From assembly GCA_964454645.1 (NCBI GenBank), contig CAYVTM010000005.1:124001-188000 (forward strand): DNA of 64,000 nucleotides, written 5' to 3'. Shown piece by piece: positions 54,312 through 63,009 of the stretch. The stretch is from CAYVTM01 sp964454645. GTDB lineage: Bacteria > Bacteroidota > Bacteroidia > Sphingobacteriales > Sphingobacteriaceae. Under the pieces are notes generated by a model that worked only from the letters and a program-made list of their open reading frames with translations, ran no database searches and had not been told where the DNA came from. Every line of letters starts with the position of its first letter. Within the stretch, counting starts at the first letter, position 1. Position numbers and translations under genes: made by a program.

Positions 54312-54833
54312 ATGGAAGATCCGGATGACAATAATGCATTTGAAAATGAATGGGAAAATTTTGATTTTAATAATCTTAGTGCAGAAAATTTTATTAATCA
54401 GGAATTAAATGATTTTGCACATAGATCCAGAACCGTTTTTGCAGAAATACAAGAACTCCCCATAACGAAAAAAGCAATGGAGATAATTGATATGATTGAT
54501 ATCCTGATCAATGATAATGAAGATGATATAGACCGAAAATTCATAAAGTCAATCTTAGTAGGTAATGCAACTTTTATTTTGAATCAGATTGTATTAACGC
54601 AAATGGAGAGCTCGTTTATAAAAAGATATGAACAATGTATCCGTTTGCGGATGGAAGTTGAAAATTTGATTGATAAAATAAAAAAAACGGCAGCATTCGA
54701 ACCGGAAGAATCCGACAACGCACAGAGCATCCTCAGGGAAATCGAAAAATTCCGTTTACTTTTTCTTTCATGGAATCAAATTTTATGGGAATTACCTAAA
54801 GAAACAGATCCATGGGGTTTGATTCGAAGCTAG
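54312..54833 (+). CDS. Acidic helical protein of unknown function
   Basis: 173 residues, strongly acidic at the N terminus (MEDPDDNNAFENEWENFDF) and otherwise predicted helical (AMEIIDMIDILINDNEDDID, FIKRYEQCIRLRMEVENLIDKIKK), ending DPWGLIRS. No signal peptide or membrane helix, so cytoplasmic. I do not recognise a family. It has its own intergenic flanks: 117 bp before and 287 bp after, the latter without a visible gene. Confidence 0.7.
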   Translation: MEDPDDNNAFENEWENFDFNNLSAENFINQELNDFAHRSRTVFAEIQELPITKKAMEIIDMIDILINDNEDDIDRKFIKSILVGNATFILNQIVLTQMESSFIKRYEQCIRLRMEVENLIDKIKKTAAFEPEESDNAQSILREIEKFRLLFLSWNQILWELPKETDPWGLIRS

Positions 54834-55081
54834 TATATATTCATAAAACTCTGCGGATTGGAGCCTTTTATATTCATCGATTACTTCTAACTCCTCCATT
54901 TTGCGGGAGTATTCCTGCTATCGGATAAGTCATCAATCATCCCTGATACTGAAATTCAATATTCATTCCGAAGAATTTCAAAACCTTCAAATCATCTTAT
55001 CAACCCAAATTCAGTATGGATTCTCCCAAACCTTGTAAAACCCAGGAATGCAAATACAAGTGTGTTAGAGATAAAAATATA

Positions 55082-55089
55082 TATATTTG
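55082..55089 (+). promoter_or_regulatory. Bacteroidota -7 element (TATATTTG) before the TPR kinase gene
   Basis: TAnnTTTG at 32 bases before the ATG (55121), in an AT-rich tract. No -33 box at the right distance. Confidence 0.4.
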
Positions 55090-55120
55090 ATGGAATCAAA
55101 AATCTTATATTGAATCATAT

Positions 55121-57010
55121 ATGTATTCAATCAAGAAAACAGCGCTCTCGGTATTTTGTTGTTTTACCCTTGCTCATCTATCATCAGCGCAAACGGGGAA
55201 CACAAGCATGGACAATCTTTTAGATAGTGTGCAACATTATATTTATTCCGATAAAATAAAAGCCTATCACTTCACTTCCGAATTAAAGCAAGAGGCAAAT
55301 ACATTCAATAATAAAACGGCAATGTCGTATGCATATTATTTAATGGGGGTTCTTGATGAAAAAGAAGGAGATAATCTATCGGCACTCGGAAATTACAGAA
55401 CTGCATTAAGTTATAGCAAGCATGCCCTGGATTATATCCCCAGATTAAAAACCTTAACTGCACTATCCAACTACTATATTAATCTTTCACAAACCGATAG
55501 TGCCATCTTAATTTGCCATCAAGGGATTAACGAAGCCACGGCTATCGGCGATAAGAGTTTTGTTGCACAATTTTACAACAATCTTTCCTTGGCACATAGC
55601 TATATTAAAGAGTACGACAAAGCTTTATCATATTCCGATAAATCGATTGAATTAAAAAAAGAGTTGAATGATGAAAGGGGACTTGCAAATTCTTACCTCA
55701 ACAAAGGATTGTTATTAACTGAAATGGGTAAGTATCCCGAGGGTTTCAGCTATTATACACTTGCCGAAGAACTTTATTTGAAGCATGATACCTGGCATGC
55801 GCTCACACAAACTCACATTAATTTTGCCTGGGATCATACCGACTTAAAACAATTTAATACAGCCCGCACACATTTAACAAAAGCATTAGGGTATGCAAAG
55901 AAGTCGGATGATAAAATTCGCCAGTCGGGGGTTTGGAATGTATTTGGATATTATTATCGGAATGCGGGATATCCCGATAGTATAGTATATGCACTTGAAA
56001 GAGGGCTTGAGCTATCGCTTGAGGCGGGAAGCAAACGAAACGCTTTAGTAGCTTATCAGGAATTATCGGATTACTACCAAACCCAAGGTGATTTAAAATT
56101 AGCGTTACATTATCTGAATAAAGCCTATAGTGTAAAGGATAGCATTTTTGATGAAACAAAAATACAACAAGCACAATCGCTCAATGCACGATACGAAACC
56201 GAACGAAAAGAAAAACAAATCGAATTACTCAATGTTCAAAAAGAAACACAGCAGCTCATTCTGATTATAATTCTTCTTCTTATATTATTAATTACTATTC
56301 TCGCCTACTTCCTCTTTCTCCGGTACAAGAATATACAGAAAAGAAAAAAAGAAGAAGAATTGCAAAATCAGAAAGAGTCAGAACGAATACGCATTGCACG
56401 TGATATGCATGACGAAATTGGTGCCGGGTTAACCCGTATCCTGATGCGTAGCGAACAAGCTAAACTACAATTAAGTTCTTCCGGAAATGGAATAAAAGAA
56501 AATATGCTGGAAACACTCGAGAGAATGTCGGATGAGTCCCGGAAAATCAGTTATAATATTAGTGAAATTGTTTGGGCATTAAATCCACAAAACGACACAT
56601 TTGATAATCTTTGGGCATATATACGTAACTATGCTTTTGATTATTTGGAAGATTCAAACATCAACTGCCAGATTCATTTTCCTGATGATATTCCGAATAC
56701 TACCGTATCATCGGAACTACGCAGAAATGTTTTTTTAATTCTAAAGGAATCTCTCAATAATATTGTAAAATATTCCAAAGCAACAGAAGTAAAAATAACC
56801 TTGTTGATTTATTCAAATTATTTTTCATTTCAGATAAAGGATAATGGGAAGGGATTATCCGAGGGGTGTTTGACAAATGGGAATGGAATAAGAAATATGG
56901 AAAAACGGAGTATGGATATCAGAGGATATTTTTCTATAAACAGTTCAGGAAATACGGGAACCCTACTTTCTGTAGAAAATATTCCTTACGTGAATCCAAC
57001 GAAAGTGTGA
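55121..57010 (+). CDS. TPR sensor histidine kinase, NarX/DegS type
   Basis: 629 residues. Signal peptide (ends near SSAQ, about 24), periplasmic TPR repeats (about 40-355), one transmembrane helix (about 385-407, LILIIILLLILLITILAYF), coiled coil, a HisKA_3-like dimerisation domain RIARDMHDEIGAGLTRILM with the phosphoacceptor His about 430, and HATPase with KESLNNIVKYS, IKDNGKGL and NGIRNMEKR. It is membrane-bound and pairs with the LuxR-type regulator gene that starts 39 bp later. The signal is unknown. Confidence 0.94.
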   Translation: MYSIKKTALSVFCCFTLAHLSSAQTGNTSMDNLLDSVQHYIYSDKIKAYHFTSELKQEANTFNNKTAMSYAYYLMGVLDEKEGDNLSALGNYRTALSYSKHALDYIPRLKTLTALSNYYINLSQTDSAILICHQGINEATAIGDKSFVAQFYNNLSLAHSYIKEYDKALSYSDKSIELKKELNDERGLANSYLNKGLLLTEMGKYPEGFSYYTLAEELYLKHDTWHALTQTHINFAWDHTDLKQFNTARTHLTKALGYAKKSDDKIRQSGVWNVFGYYYRNAGYPDSIVYALERGLELSLEAGSKRNALVAYQELSDYYQTQGDLKLALHYLNKAYSVKDSIFDETKIQQAQSLNARYETERKEKQIELLNVQKETQQLILIIILLLILLITILAYFLFLRYKNIQKRKKEEELQNQKESERIRIARDMHDEIGAGLTRILMRSEQAKLQLSSSGNGIKENMLETLERMSDESRKISYNISEIVWALNPQNDTFDNLWAYIRNYAFDYLEDSNINCQIHFPDDIPNTTVSSELRRNVFLILKESLNNIVKYSKATEVKITLLIYSNYFSFQIKDNGKGLSEGCLTNGNGIRNMEKRSMDIRGYFSINSSGNTGTLLSVENIPYVNPTKV

Positions 57011-57049
57011 TTGTAAGTAGCATTTTATTTTTTCTAATTTGTATAAGAT

Positions 57050-57679
57050 ATGAAGCCCATACGTATAGCTATCGTTGAAGACGATAAAGAATTTCTGACA
57101 GGAATACGTAACACACTTGCATTAAGTGATGAAATAGAGATATTGGAAACTTACACCAATGCCGAGGGCTTTATAAAAGAGGCGGAAATGCTGGACCCGG
57201 ATGTAATATTGATGGATATAGGTTTGCCAAGGATTGACGGGATTGAATGTATGAAACAATTAAAATTGTATTTACCCAAACTACAATTTTTAATATGGAC
57301 CACTTTTGAAGATGATGAAAAAATATTCGATGCCTTAAAAGCAGGGGCAAGTGGTTATATATTAAAGACGGCAACAACACAACAAATTATTCAAGCTGTT
57401 CGCGAATTGCATCAAGGCGGTTCTCCTATGAGCAGCAGTATTGCAAGAAAAGTGATCGCATCTTTCCATGCTCCCCAAATTATACAGTCGGGATATAATC
57501 TGACTGCAAGAGAAAACGAGATATTAGAGTACCTGGCTAAGGGATATCGTTATAAAGAAATTGCAGCTAAACTATTTCTGAGTATAGAAACCATACGTTC
57601 GCATGTTCATCATATCTACGAAAAACTTCAGGTATCTTCGCGTACAGATGCCATTAATAAAATCTTCAAGCGTTCTTAA
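57050..57679 (+). CDS. NarL/LuxR-type response regulator
   Basis: 209 residues. Receiver about 1-120 with acidic IVEDD, phosphoacceptor Asp56 (VILMDIGLPRIDGIE), Thr in IWTTFED and Lys in GYILKTATTQQ. Output LuxR HTH about 145-209: LTARENEILEYLAKGYRYKE, LFLSIETIRSHVHHIYEKL. A DNA-binding regulator phosphorylated by the kinase upstream. The gene directly downstream, a T9SS cargo, may be a target; that is inference. Confidence 0.96.
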   Translation: MKPIRIAIVEDDKEFLTGIRNTLALSDEIEILETYTNAEGFIKEAEMLDPDVILMDIGLPRIDGIECMKQLKLYLPKLQFLIWTTFEDDEKIFDALKAGASGYILKTATTQQIIQAVRELHQGGSPMSSSIARKVIASFHAPQIIQSGYNLTARENEILEYLAKGYRYKEIAAKLFLSIETIRSHVHHIYEKLQVSSRTDAINKIFKRS

Positions 57680-57780
57680 TATTCCCGTATTTAAAATCCA
57701 ACAAAAGTGTGATTGATAGCTAAACTGAATTATCTGAATTTTATACTTATAAATTTCTAACCCAATTAAAGTATAAAACG

Positions 57781-58995
57781 ATGAAAAAATTAATTACACT
57801 AGTCTCAATGTTCCCCTTATTTATCGGATGGAACAATACGGCAAATGCTCAATGGAGTACTATTGCCAAGCCGGTTGAACATTATCCTGCCGTTTATCTT
57901 ACCACGCATAACAATACCATGTATTGTATTACAAACAACGGTTTCTATAAATTTAATAACGATGCGTGGGATGACCCATCACAGGGATCAGCAAATGTTT
58001 CCGGTAGTGAGATTGTTTTTATTGATAACTACATATATCTGAGAGGAGCTAATAATAGGTCTTCAGACGGCGGTGCTACCTGGGAGTTCGATACGGTTGG
58101 TTTACCTCCCTTCGGAGAAAAAAATTCTTTATTCTCAGATGGAACTCACATATATCTTAGTTACGGGTATCCTTCTTATCAACTCTTCCGTAAAAAGCCT
58201 TCGGATAATTCTTGGGTCAATCTAACTGATATAGGAAGTAATACTTCTATCGTTTGGGGGCTTACCAAAAAAGGCAATGATTTATTTGCAGCAGTAAGTA
58301 ACGGATGTTGGATATCAAGTGATGGAGGGCAAACATGGAGCAAGAAAACATCTACTGATTTTCCGCTTACCAACGCCCCCTGGAAACTCCAGGGTGCAGG
58401 AAACTCTTTTATCGTACATAACTCCGAATTATATTTTGGAGCGGATGTTGGTTTGTTTAAAAGTTCAGATAATGGTGATAGCTGGGTAAGAGTAGATAAA
58501 AATTTTCAAGAATCCTTTGGAGCGGTGACGATTCAGGCGGTATATTCTGACGGTACAAATCTTTATGCTTCTACACGCAACAGCAATAACGCCTACATGT
58601 CATCAGACCATGGTGATACCTGGACTGAGATAAGTGGTGGCTTAGACAGTAAGATCAATGCATTTACATCTTTAAATGGAACCATTTATGCAACCCTGTT
58701 TAACATGCAGAATGTATATGTTTTTTTGGGTGGAACAAACGGAGTAAACAATTTTTCTTCAAAATTAAACTTCAATGTATATCCAAATCCTGCGAATATT
58801 ATTGTCAATATTAGTAATATTCCCGGCGGTTCAGTACTTAGTATTGTGGATATGATGGGGCGGGTAATTTATCATTCTGTAGAATTAAACTCAACAGAAA
58901 CCATACATACATCGGATTTTAAAAATGGAATTTATTTTATTCGTTTAGAAAACAACGATAAATCCGAACACAAAAAATTAATCATTAGCAGATAG
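57781..58995 (+). CDS. Secreted beta-propeller protein with T9SS type A sorting domain
   Basis: 404 residues. Signal peptide (ends near NANAQ, residue 24). Residues about 25-320 contain Asp-box/BNR-type repeats (SSDGGQTWS, SSDNGDSWVR, SSDHGDTWTE), typical of sialidase/sortilin-type propellers. The last about 75 residues are a type A C-terminal sorting domain: LNFNVYPNPANIIVNIS, DMMGRVIYHS, and GIYFIRLENNDKSEHKKLII. Thus it is exported by Sec and then by the type IX system and stays on the surface or is released. No catalytic residues are evident. Placed 101 bp after the regulator gene. Confidence 0.9.
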   Translation: MKKLITLVSMFPLFIGWNNTANAQWSTIAKPVEHYPAVYLTTHNNTMYCITNNGFYKFNNDAWDDPSQGSANVSGSEIVFIDNYIYLRGANNRSSDGGATWEFDTVGLPPFGEKNSLFSDGTHIYLSYGYPSYQLFRKKPSDNSWVNLTDIGSNTSIVWGLTKKGNDLFAAVSNGCWISSDGGQTWSKKTSTDFPLTNAPWKLQGAGNSFIVHNSELYFGADVGLFKSSDNGDSWVRVDKNFQESFGAVTIQAVYSDGTNLYASTRNSNNAYMSSDHGDTWTEISGGLDSKINAFTSLNGTIYATLFNMQNVYVFLGGTNGVNNFSSKLNFNVYPNPANIIVNISNIPGGSVLSIVDMMGRVIYHSVELNSTETIHTSDFKNGIYFIRLENNDKSEHKKLIISR

Positions 58996-59009
58996 TAAAT
59001 ATTTTTTCG

Positions 59010-59042
59010 ATTCCCTGGTTTTAGCAGGAACCGGGGAATTTT
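59010..59042 (+). terminator. Intrinsic terminator of the T9SS cargo gene
   Basis: An 11-bp stem with one G-U pair (59010-59020 with 59029-59039), 8-base loop, followed by three T. About 14 bases after the stop codon. Confidence 0.65.
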
Positions 59043-59135
59043 GTCAGATAGTGCCTTCAACTAATTTTTTTATTTCCGTTAAGATCGGATCCAGCCTTCC
59101 CCATTGTTCAAACTATCCTGATATCTGCGTTCTCC

Positions 59136-59498
59136 TTATGCTACTTTTGCATAATCACCCTGGATTACAATAAGGGTTGTGACTCCATCATTTTCATTTA
59201 ATTCATAACTTACTTCTAAATAATTTTCAGGAAGATCAGGAATCGTAGAATGAGGATCGAAGGTGGTGTAAATTAATTTTTTGCCGGGTTCGAAATGTAA
59301 AACCTGTCCTTTTACAAAAACCATCTCTCTGCCTTCGTAATTTCCTCTCCAAAGCAATTCCGAACCAATCTTCCAGTCGGAAACCGTTTCGCAACCGAAC
59401 ATATAGATTTTCGTTTTTTCGGGATTTACCAAAGCATCCCAAACTTCCAAAGCGGGGGCTTTTATATCGATGGTATTTTGAATAATTAATGCTTGCAT
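59136..59498 (-). CDS. SRPBCC/AHSA1-like ligand-binding protein
   Basis: 120 residues. The helix-grip start AHSA1-type: IIQNTIDIKAPALEVWDALVNPEKTKIYMFG, then DWKIGSELLWRGNY, and VLHFEPGKKLIYTTFDP. It binds a hydrophobic ligand or interacts with partners; a precise role cannot be told. It seems short by 15-25 residues at the C terminus (family about 140-160), ending DYAKVA. There may be a truncated tail, as no further frame continues nearby. Stands alone with 137 bp to the receptor gene on the same strand. Confidence 0.8.
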   Translation of the reverse strand: MQALIIQNTIDIKAPALEVWDALVNPEKTKIYMFGCETVSDWKIGSELLWRGNYEGREMVFVKGQVLHFEPGKKLIYTTFDPHSTIPDLPENYLEVSYELNENDGVTTLIVIQGDYAKVA

Positions 59499-59594
59499 TT
59501 CGAAATTTATTCTAAGATAGAAATAAATTTTTTATATACTTCCTTTCGATTATAACTTATTGAATATCCTTCCTAATTAGTGGATGATATATCT

Positions 59595-59628
59595 AACTCA
59601 TGGCATGACTATAGTCATGCCATGAGTT
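59595..59628. repeat. Perfect 34-bp palindrome
   Basis: The two halves at 59595-59611 and 59612-59628 are exact reverse complements, with a TATA centre at 59610-59613. It starts 6 bases after the receptor stop (59635). It can form a long hairpin as RNA or bind a dimeric protein; it lacks a U-run, so it is not a standard terminator. Confidence 0.75.
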
Positions 59629-59634
59629 GCATAA

Positions 59635-62025
59635 TTAAAACTTCAGATTCAGCCCTAACAAATAATTTCGTTCGGCTTGGGGATAATAAGAATTATAGTT
59701 CGATTGTACTCCATCATATACCTCGGTATAAGTATATCCGTTCGCTACATACAGTTCGTTGAATACATTATTGATCCGGAAGATGATATCCACGCGTTTA
59801 AGTCCTTTGAGACCGAAACGGTAATCCAAAGCCAGATCATTTACAAAAAAAGCATCCATTTTACGGTTATCGTTGCCTGTATTGTCCAGATACTGCTCAC
59901 TTACATATTTACTGAACAAAGAAAGATTCAGATTTTTGTAGAGCGTGTACTGTAAGACACTTCCGGCAATAAGTCCGGGAGAGAAAGCAATTTGTGTATT
60001 GCTATGCTTGTGCTCAATAGCTCCGATATAATTATAGTCCGCATCGTAAGCATATACCATCTCAGTAAAATCTTTCACGATATTTCTGCTGAAAGCTACA
60101 TTCGGCGACCAGGTTATTTTTTTATGGATGTTCCAACTTGCGCTTAATTCAATTCCCTGCCGGAAGCTTTCGGGAATATTGCTGCGTACAAAATCACCCA
60201 CATCATTTATCTCTCCTGTCAATACTAATTGATCGCGGTAGTGCATGTGAAACAGGTTTACTTCGTATCGTATTTTTTTTCCAATCGAACGTAAGCCGAT
60301 TTCTAAATCTTTCAGGTGCTCGGGTTTGGGTTTTTTACCTTGTACAATGGCCTGTGTATAATCGTCGCGATTAGGCTCTTTGTTTGCGATTCCAAAAGAA
60401 ACATAAGCCAGTTGTTTAGGATTGATCTGATATGATGCTCCGATCTTCGGGTTCAAAAAATTCAGCTGGTCGTTTTGTGTAATATCAATACCATCTTTAT
60501 CAATCCCGCTTATGGTATAATCTACCCAACGGTATTGCACATCGGCAAAGAGGTTCATTTTTTTAAGCGAATAGCTTATTTTGGTATAGAAATTTATTTC
60601 ATCTTTATTTCCATAGCTTGTATAGAAACGATCGTACATGTTTTTATTCGAGGCATATTCTGCCCATACTACTTCTCCAAAATGCTCTCCGTCATATTCG
60701 TTAGCAGCGCCTCCCAAGGTTAAGCGCAGCTTATCGGAAATACGATAATCGAAAGAATAAATAATTCCCTGGAATTCGTTCGACAACCATCTTCTTCTTA
60801 CAATATTTGTTTGGAGTATAGTGTCTCCGCCGGTAAACAATGTATCCATGCCGTAACCTGCAAAATCTTCGCCGGCACGATACTCTTCGTAATATCCTTG
60901 TCCGCGCGTAAAATGATACCCTAAATTAAAATCCATATCCGCATTTAATTTACGTGTATAGAAAACCTGATAATGATCTTGCTGATAATTATCCGTTTGA
61001 TGAGGGAATGGCTCTTTCAAAGGATTGTACCGGCGATTTGTTTGTAAAGAATCTTCGGGAACACCATACCAGGCAAGATGAGTACGTTCAGTCCCTGAGA
61101 ACACATTCATCTTTACCAAATTTTTTTCATCAAAATACGCTGCCGATGTAAAAAACGATTTCAGCTTCGAAGAGCTGTTATCAATGTACCCCTGGGAAGC
61201 AATTTTAGAAAGTCTCCCCGTAAAGGCCCAGTGTTTATTAATAATTCCCGTACCTACTTTAGCACTGTAACGATCGGTCCGGAAACTGCCATGGGTTGTA
61301 TTTACTTCGGCATAAGGTTCTGCACTTATTTTATCGGTCTCCATATTGATGCTTGCTCCGAAAGCTCCTGCGCCATTGGTAGAGGTTCCTACCCCACGCT
61401 GAATCTGAATATTATCTACAAAAGTAGCAAAGTCGGGGATATTGACCAAAAATGTACCCTGCGATTCTGCGTCGTTTAAAGGAATTCCGTTAATAGTAAC
61501 ATTGGTGCGTGTTGCATCGGTTCCCCGGATGCGAATACCGGTATATCCTATTCCTGTTCCTGCATCGGAACTTACTACTACCGATGGAGTTTGATTTAAG
61601 AGATAAGGAAGATCTTGTCCCAGATTTGTTTTCTCTAAATCTTGTTTATCGATGAGCGTATACGTTGCTGCCGCATCATTTTCTAAACGCGAAGAAACAA
61701 TCAATGCTTCTTCGGCAAGGATACTGCTTTTCTCTAAATAAAAATCCAGTGTGGCAGGACTGTTTAAATTAACTTGTTGACGAATACTTTTATATCCGAT
61801 AAAACTAATTTTCAATTCATAAGTACCGGGAGTAATTTTTTTGAGCAGGAAATTTCCTTCATCATCGCTCAAAGTACTGTATTTATTATCGAGCGAGACG
61901 ACTGCGGCAACAAGTGCTTCTTTTTTTTCAGCATCATAAATTTTTCCGCTGAAAGAGGTTTGTGCAAATGTAGTGTATGGGAGCAAACCCAATCCTACCA
62001 TGCTAATCCAGAATTTAAGTGACAT
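59635..62025 (-). CDS. TonB-dependent outer-membrane receptor, probably for thiamine
   Basis: 796 residues. Signal peptide ends near TTFAQ (residue 22). A CarboxypepD_reg-like domain (about 24-105) precedes the plug (about 120-230, with SRLENDAAATYTLIDKQDLE and IRIRGTDATRTNVTINGIPL) and a barrel of 22-strand type ending YLLGLNLKF. Plug has no SusC-type partner nearby (no SusD). The gene is under a TPP riboswitch at 62086-62178, and TonB receptors regulated in this manner are known as candidate thiamine or precursor importers. The TonB box is not clearly visible. Downstream is a 34-bp palindrome. Confidence 0.93.
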   Translation of the reverse strand: MSLKFWISMVGLGLLPYTTFAQTSFSGKIYDAEKKEALVAAVVSLDNKYSTLSDDEGNFLLKKITPGTYELKISFIGYKSIRQQVNLNSPATLDFYLEKSSILAEEALIVSSRLENDAAATYTLIDKQDLEKTNLGQDLPYLLNQTPSVVVSSDAGTGIGYTGIRIRGTDATRTNVTINGIPLNDAESQGTFLVNIPDFATFVDNIQIQRGVGTSTNGAGAFGASINMETDKISAEPYAEVNTTHGSFRTDRYSAKVGTGIINKHWAFTGRLSKIASQGYIDNSSSKLKSFFTSAAYFDEKNLVKMNVFSGTERTHLAWYGVPEDSLQTNRRYNPLKEPFPHQTDNYQQDHYQVFYTRKLNADMDFNLGYHFTRGQGYYEEYRAGEDFAGYGMDTLFTGGDTILQTNIVRRRWLSNEFQGIIYSFDYRISDKLRLTLGGAANEYDGEHFGEVVWAEYASNKNMYDRFYTSYGNKDEINFYTKISYSLKKMNLFADVQYRWVDYTISGIDKDGIDITQNDQLNFLNPKIGASYQINPKQLAYVSFGIANKEPNRDDYTQAIVQGKKPKPEHLKDLEIGLRSIGKKIRYEVNLFHMHYRDQLVLTGEINDVGDFVRSNIPESFRQGIELSASWNIHKKITWSPNVAFSRNIVKDFTEMVYAYDADYNYIGAIEHKHSNTQIAFSPGLIAGSVLQYTLYKNLNLSLFSKYVSEQYLDNTGNDNRKMDAFFVNDLALDYRFGLKGLKRVDIIFRINNVFNELYVANGYTYTEVYDGVQSNYNSYYPQAERNYLLGLNLKF

Positions 62026-62040
62026 ATTATTTCATTTATA

Positions 62041-62060
62041 AAACCTCGGAAGACCAGGGG
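62041..62060 (-). terminator. Hairpin in the riboswitch leader, possible expression platform
   Basis: On the minus strand CCTGG-TCTT-CCGAGG can pair with one bulged G, followed by TTTT, 15 bases before the receptor ATG. It may act as the regulated terminator or mask the start region. Speculative. Confidence 0.35.
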
Positions 62061-62085
62061 ATTTAGCCTTCTTCTAATTAGTTTT

Positions 62086-62178
62086 ATTACCTCTTCCCTT
62101 CGCCGGCATTACCCGGATCAGGTTCTATGGGTGTAATCTCAGGCTCCGCATGCATTCGGAACCACCCCTTTGAGAATA
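62086..62178 (-). promoter_or_regulatory. TPP riboswitch (THI element)
   Basis: Read on the minus strand: AAAGGGGTGGTTCCG, then CTGAGATTACACCC, ATAGAACCTGATCCGGGTAAT, GCCGGCGAAGGGAA. The blocks GGGGTG, CTGAGA, ACCC, GAACCTGATC-GG-TAAT and GCG-AGGGA are the invariant core of the thiamine pyrophosphate riboswitch: pyrimidine-sensing J3/2 (CTGAGA) and pyrophosphate-sensing J4/5 (CTGATC). P1 would pair the ends near the 62178 and 62088 sides. It lies 60 bp before the receptor ATG and just after a -7 element. It would reduce receptor synthesis when TPP is high. Confidence 0.95.
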
Positions 62179-62181
62179 ATG

Positions 62182-62189
62182 CAAAGATA
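62182..62189 (-). promoter_or_regulatory. Bacteroidota -7 element (TATCTTTG) for the riboswitch-receptor transcript
   Basis: TAnnTTTG on the minus strand immediately upstream of the THI element, so the RNA would begin at about its first stem. Confidence 0.5.
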
Positions 62190-62342
62190 TATTTAATTTA
62201 AGGAATAATAAAAATTATATTTCTTGGCTGAACACAGGTATAAAATGAGTCTAAATTATATTCTCTCAATTAAATGGGATAGCATACCTTCCTTTAATTG
62301 AAAAAAGAACTTATCATTCAGGCGAAGTATTTCTATTGTTTA

Positions 62343-62720
62343 TTAGCCGGCGGCTATCATCGAAATCTCTACATTTACGTTTTTAGGAAGACCTGCTACT
62401 GCCACCGTTTCTCTTGCCGGAAAGTCGGAGCTGAAATAACTTCCGTAAACCTCATTCACCAAAGCAAAATGTGCCATGTCTGATAAAAAGATAGTCGTTT
62501 TAATCACATTTGAAAAACCCATCCCGGCTGCTCCCAAAACCGCTTTCAGGTTTTCCATCACTTGCTTGGTCTCAACTTCAATATCACCTACTAATAGGTG
62601 TGCATTTTCCGGATTGATAGCGATCTGCCCCGAAATATATAATATATTGCCAAAAGCAACGGCTTGACTATACGGGCCTATTGGTGCAGGAGCATTGGGA
62701 GTATTAATAATTTTTTTCAT
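62343..62720 (-). CDS. ridA: RidA family enamine/imine deaminase
   Basis: 125 residues, usual size for RidA, a trimeric cytoplasmic enzyme that releases ammonia from reactive 2-aminoacrylate made by PLP enzymes. The start MKKIINTPNAPAPIGPYSQA, the YISGQIAINPEN strand, and the catalytic Arg in FPARETVAVAGLPKNVNVEI are present. Glu near the end (VEISMIAAG) belongs to the active site. Preceded by a 50-residue membrane protein gene 64 bp upstream on the same strand. Confidence 0.95.
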   Translation of the reverse strand: MKKIINTPNAPAPIGPYSQAVAFGNILYISGQIAINPENAHLLVGDIEVETKQVMENLKAVLGAAGMGFSNVIKTTIFLSDMAHFALVNEVYGSYFSSDFPARETVAVAGLPKNVNVEISMIAAG

Positions 62721-62784
62721 TGGACATTTTTATCGATTTGTACCCGGCATATCTCTTTTACCTAATATAACAGCTTAAATAATT

Positions 62785-62937
62785 TTAAAATAATTTGCTG
62801 AGTAAATAGATAAGCAAGGCCATTAAAAACATGAGTATAGACAATTTATTAATCCTGTGCATGGTGCGCAGATTAAAACTCGTAGGACGATTGGGGTCTT
62901 TCTTTCTGAAAAAATAACCCAGGAATTCGTTTTTCAT
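62785..62937 (-). CDS. Small 50-residue membrane protein
   Basis: Short frame with ATG at 62937 and TAA at 62785. The first half is basic and polar (MKNEFLGYFFRKKDPNRPTS), the second a single hydrophobic helix (about 32-49, SILMFLMALLIYLLSKLF). This is the plan of small, single-span proteins common in Bacteroidota. A -7 element TATCTTTG lies 15 bases upstream, and the gene lies 64 bp before ridA. No function known. Supported by promoter and composition; below the size cut of usual gene finders. Confidence 0.65.
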   Translation of the reverse strand: MKNEFLGYFFRKKDPNRPTSFNLRTMHRINKLSILMFLMALLIYLLSKLF

Positions 62938-62952
62938 AATTTCTACTTTACG

Positions 62953-62960
62953 CAAAGATA
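62953..62960 (-). promoter_or_regulatory. Bacteroidota -7 element (TATCTTTG) for the small membrane protein gene
   Basis: TAnnTTTG on the minus strand, 15 bases before the ATG at 62937, giving a short leader. Confidence 0.45.
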
Positions 62961-63009
62961 CAGCAAATATTGTTTTTATAATAAACTAAATAAGATTGCG
63001 AAATGTTGT

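Noticed and set aside
54834..55120. Possible small gene or terminator upstream of the TPR kinase
   Set aside because: There is only a 5-bp stem around 54893-54911 and no frame of note.
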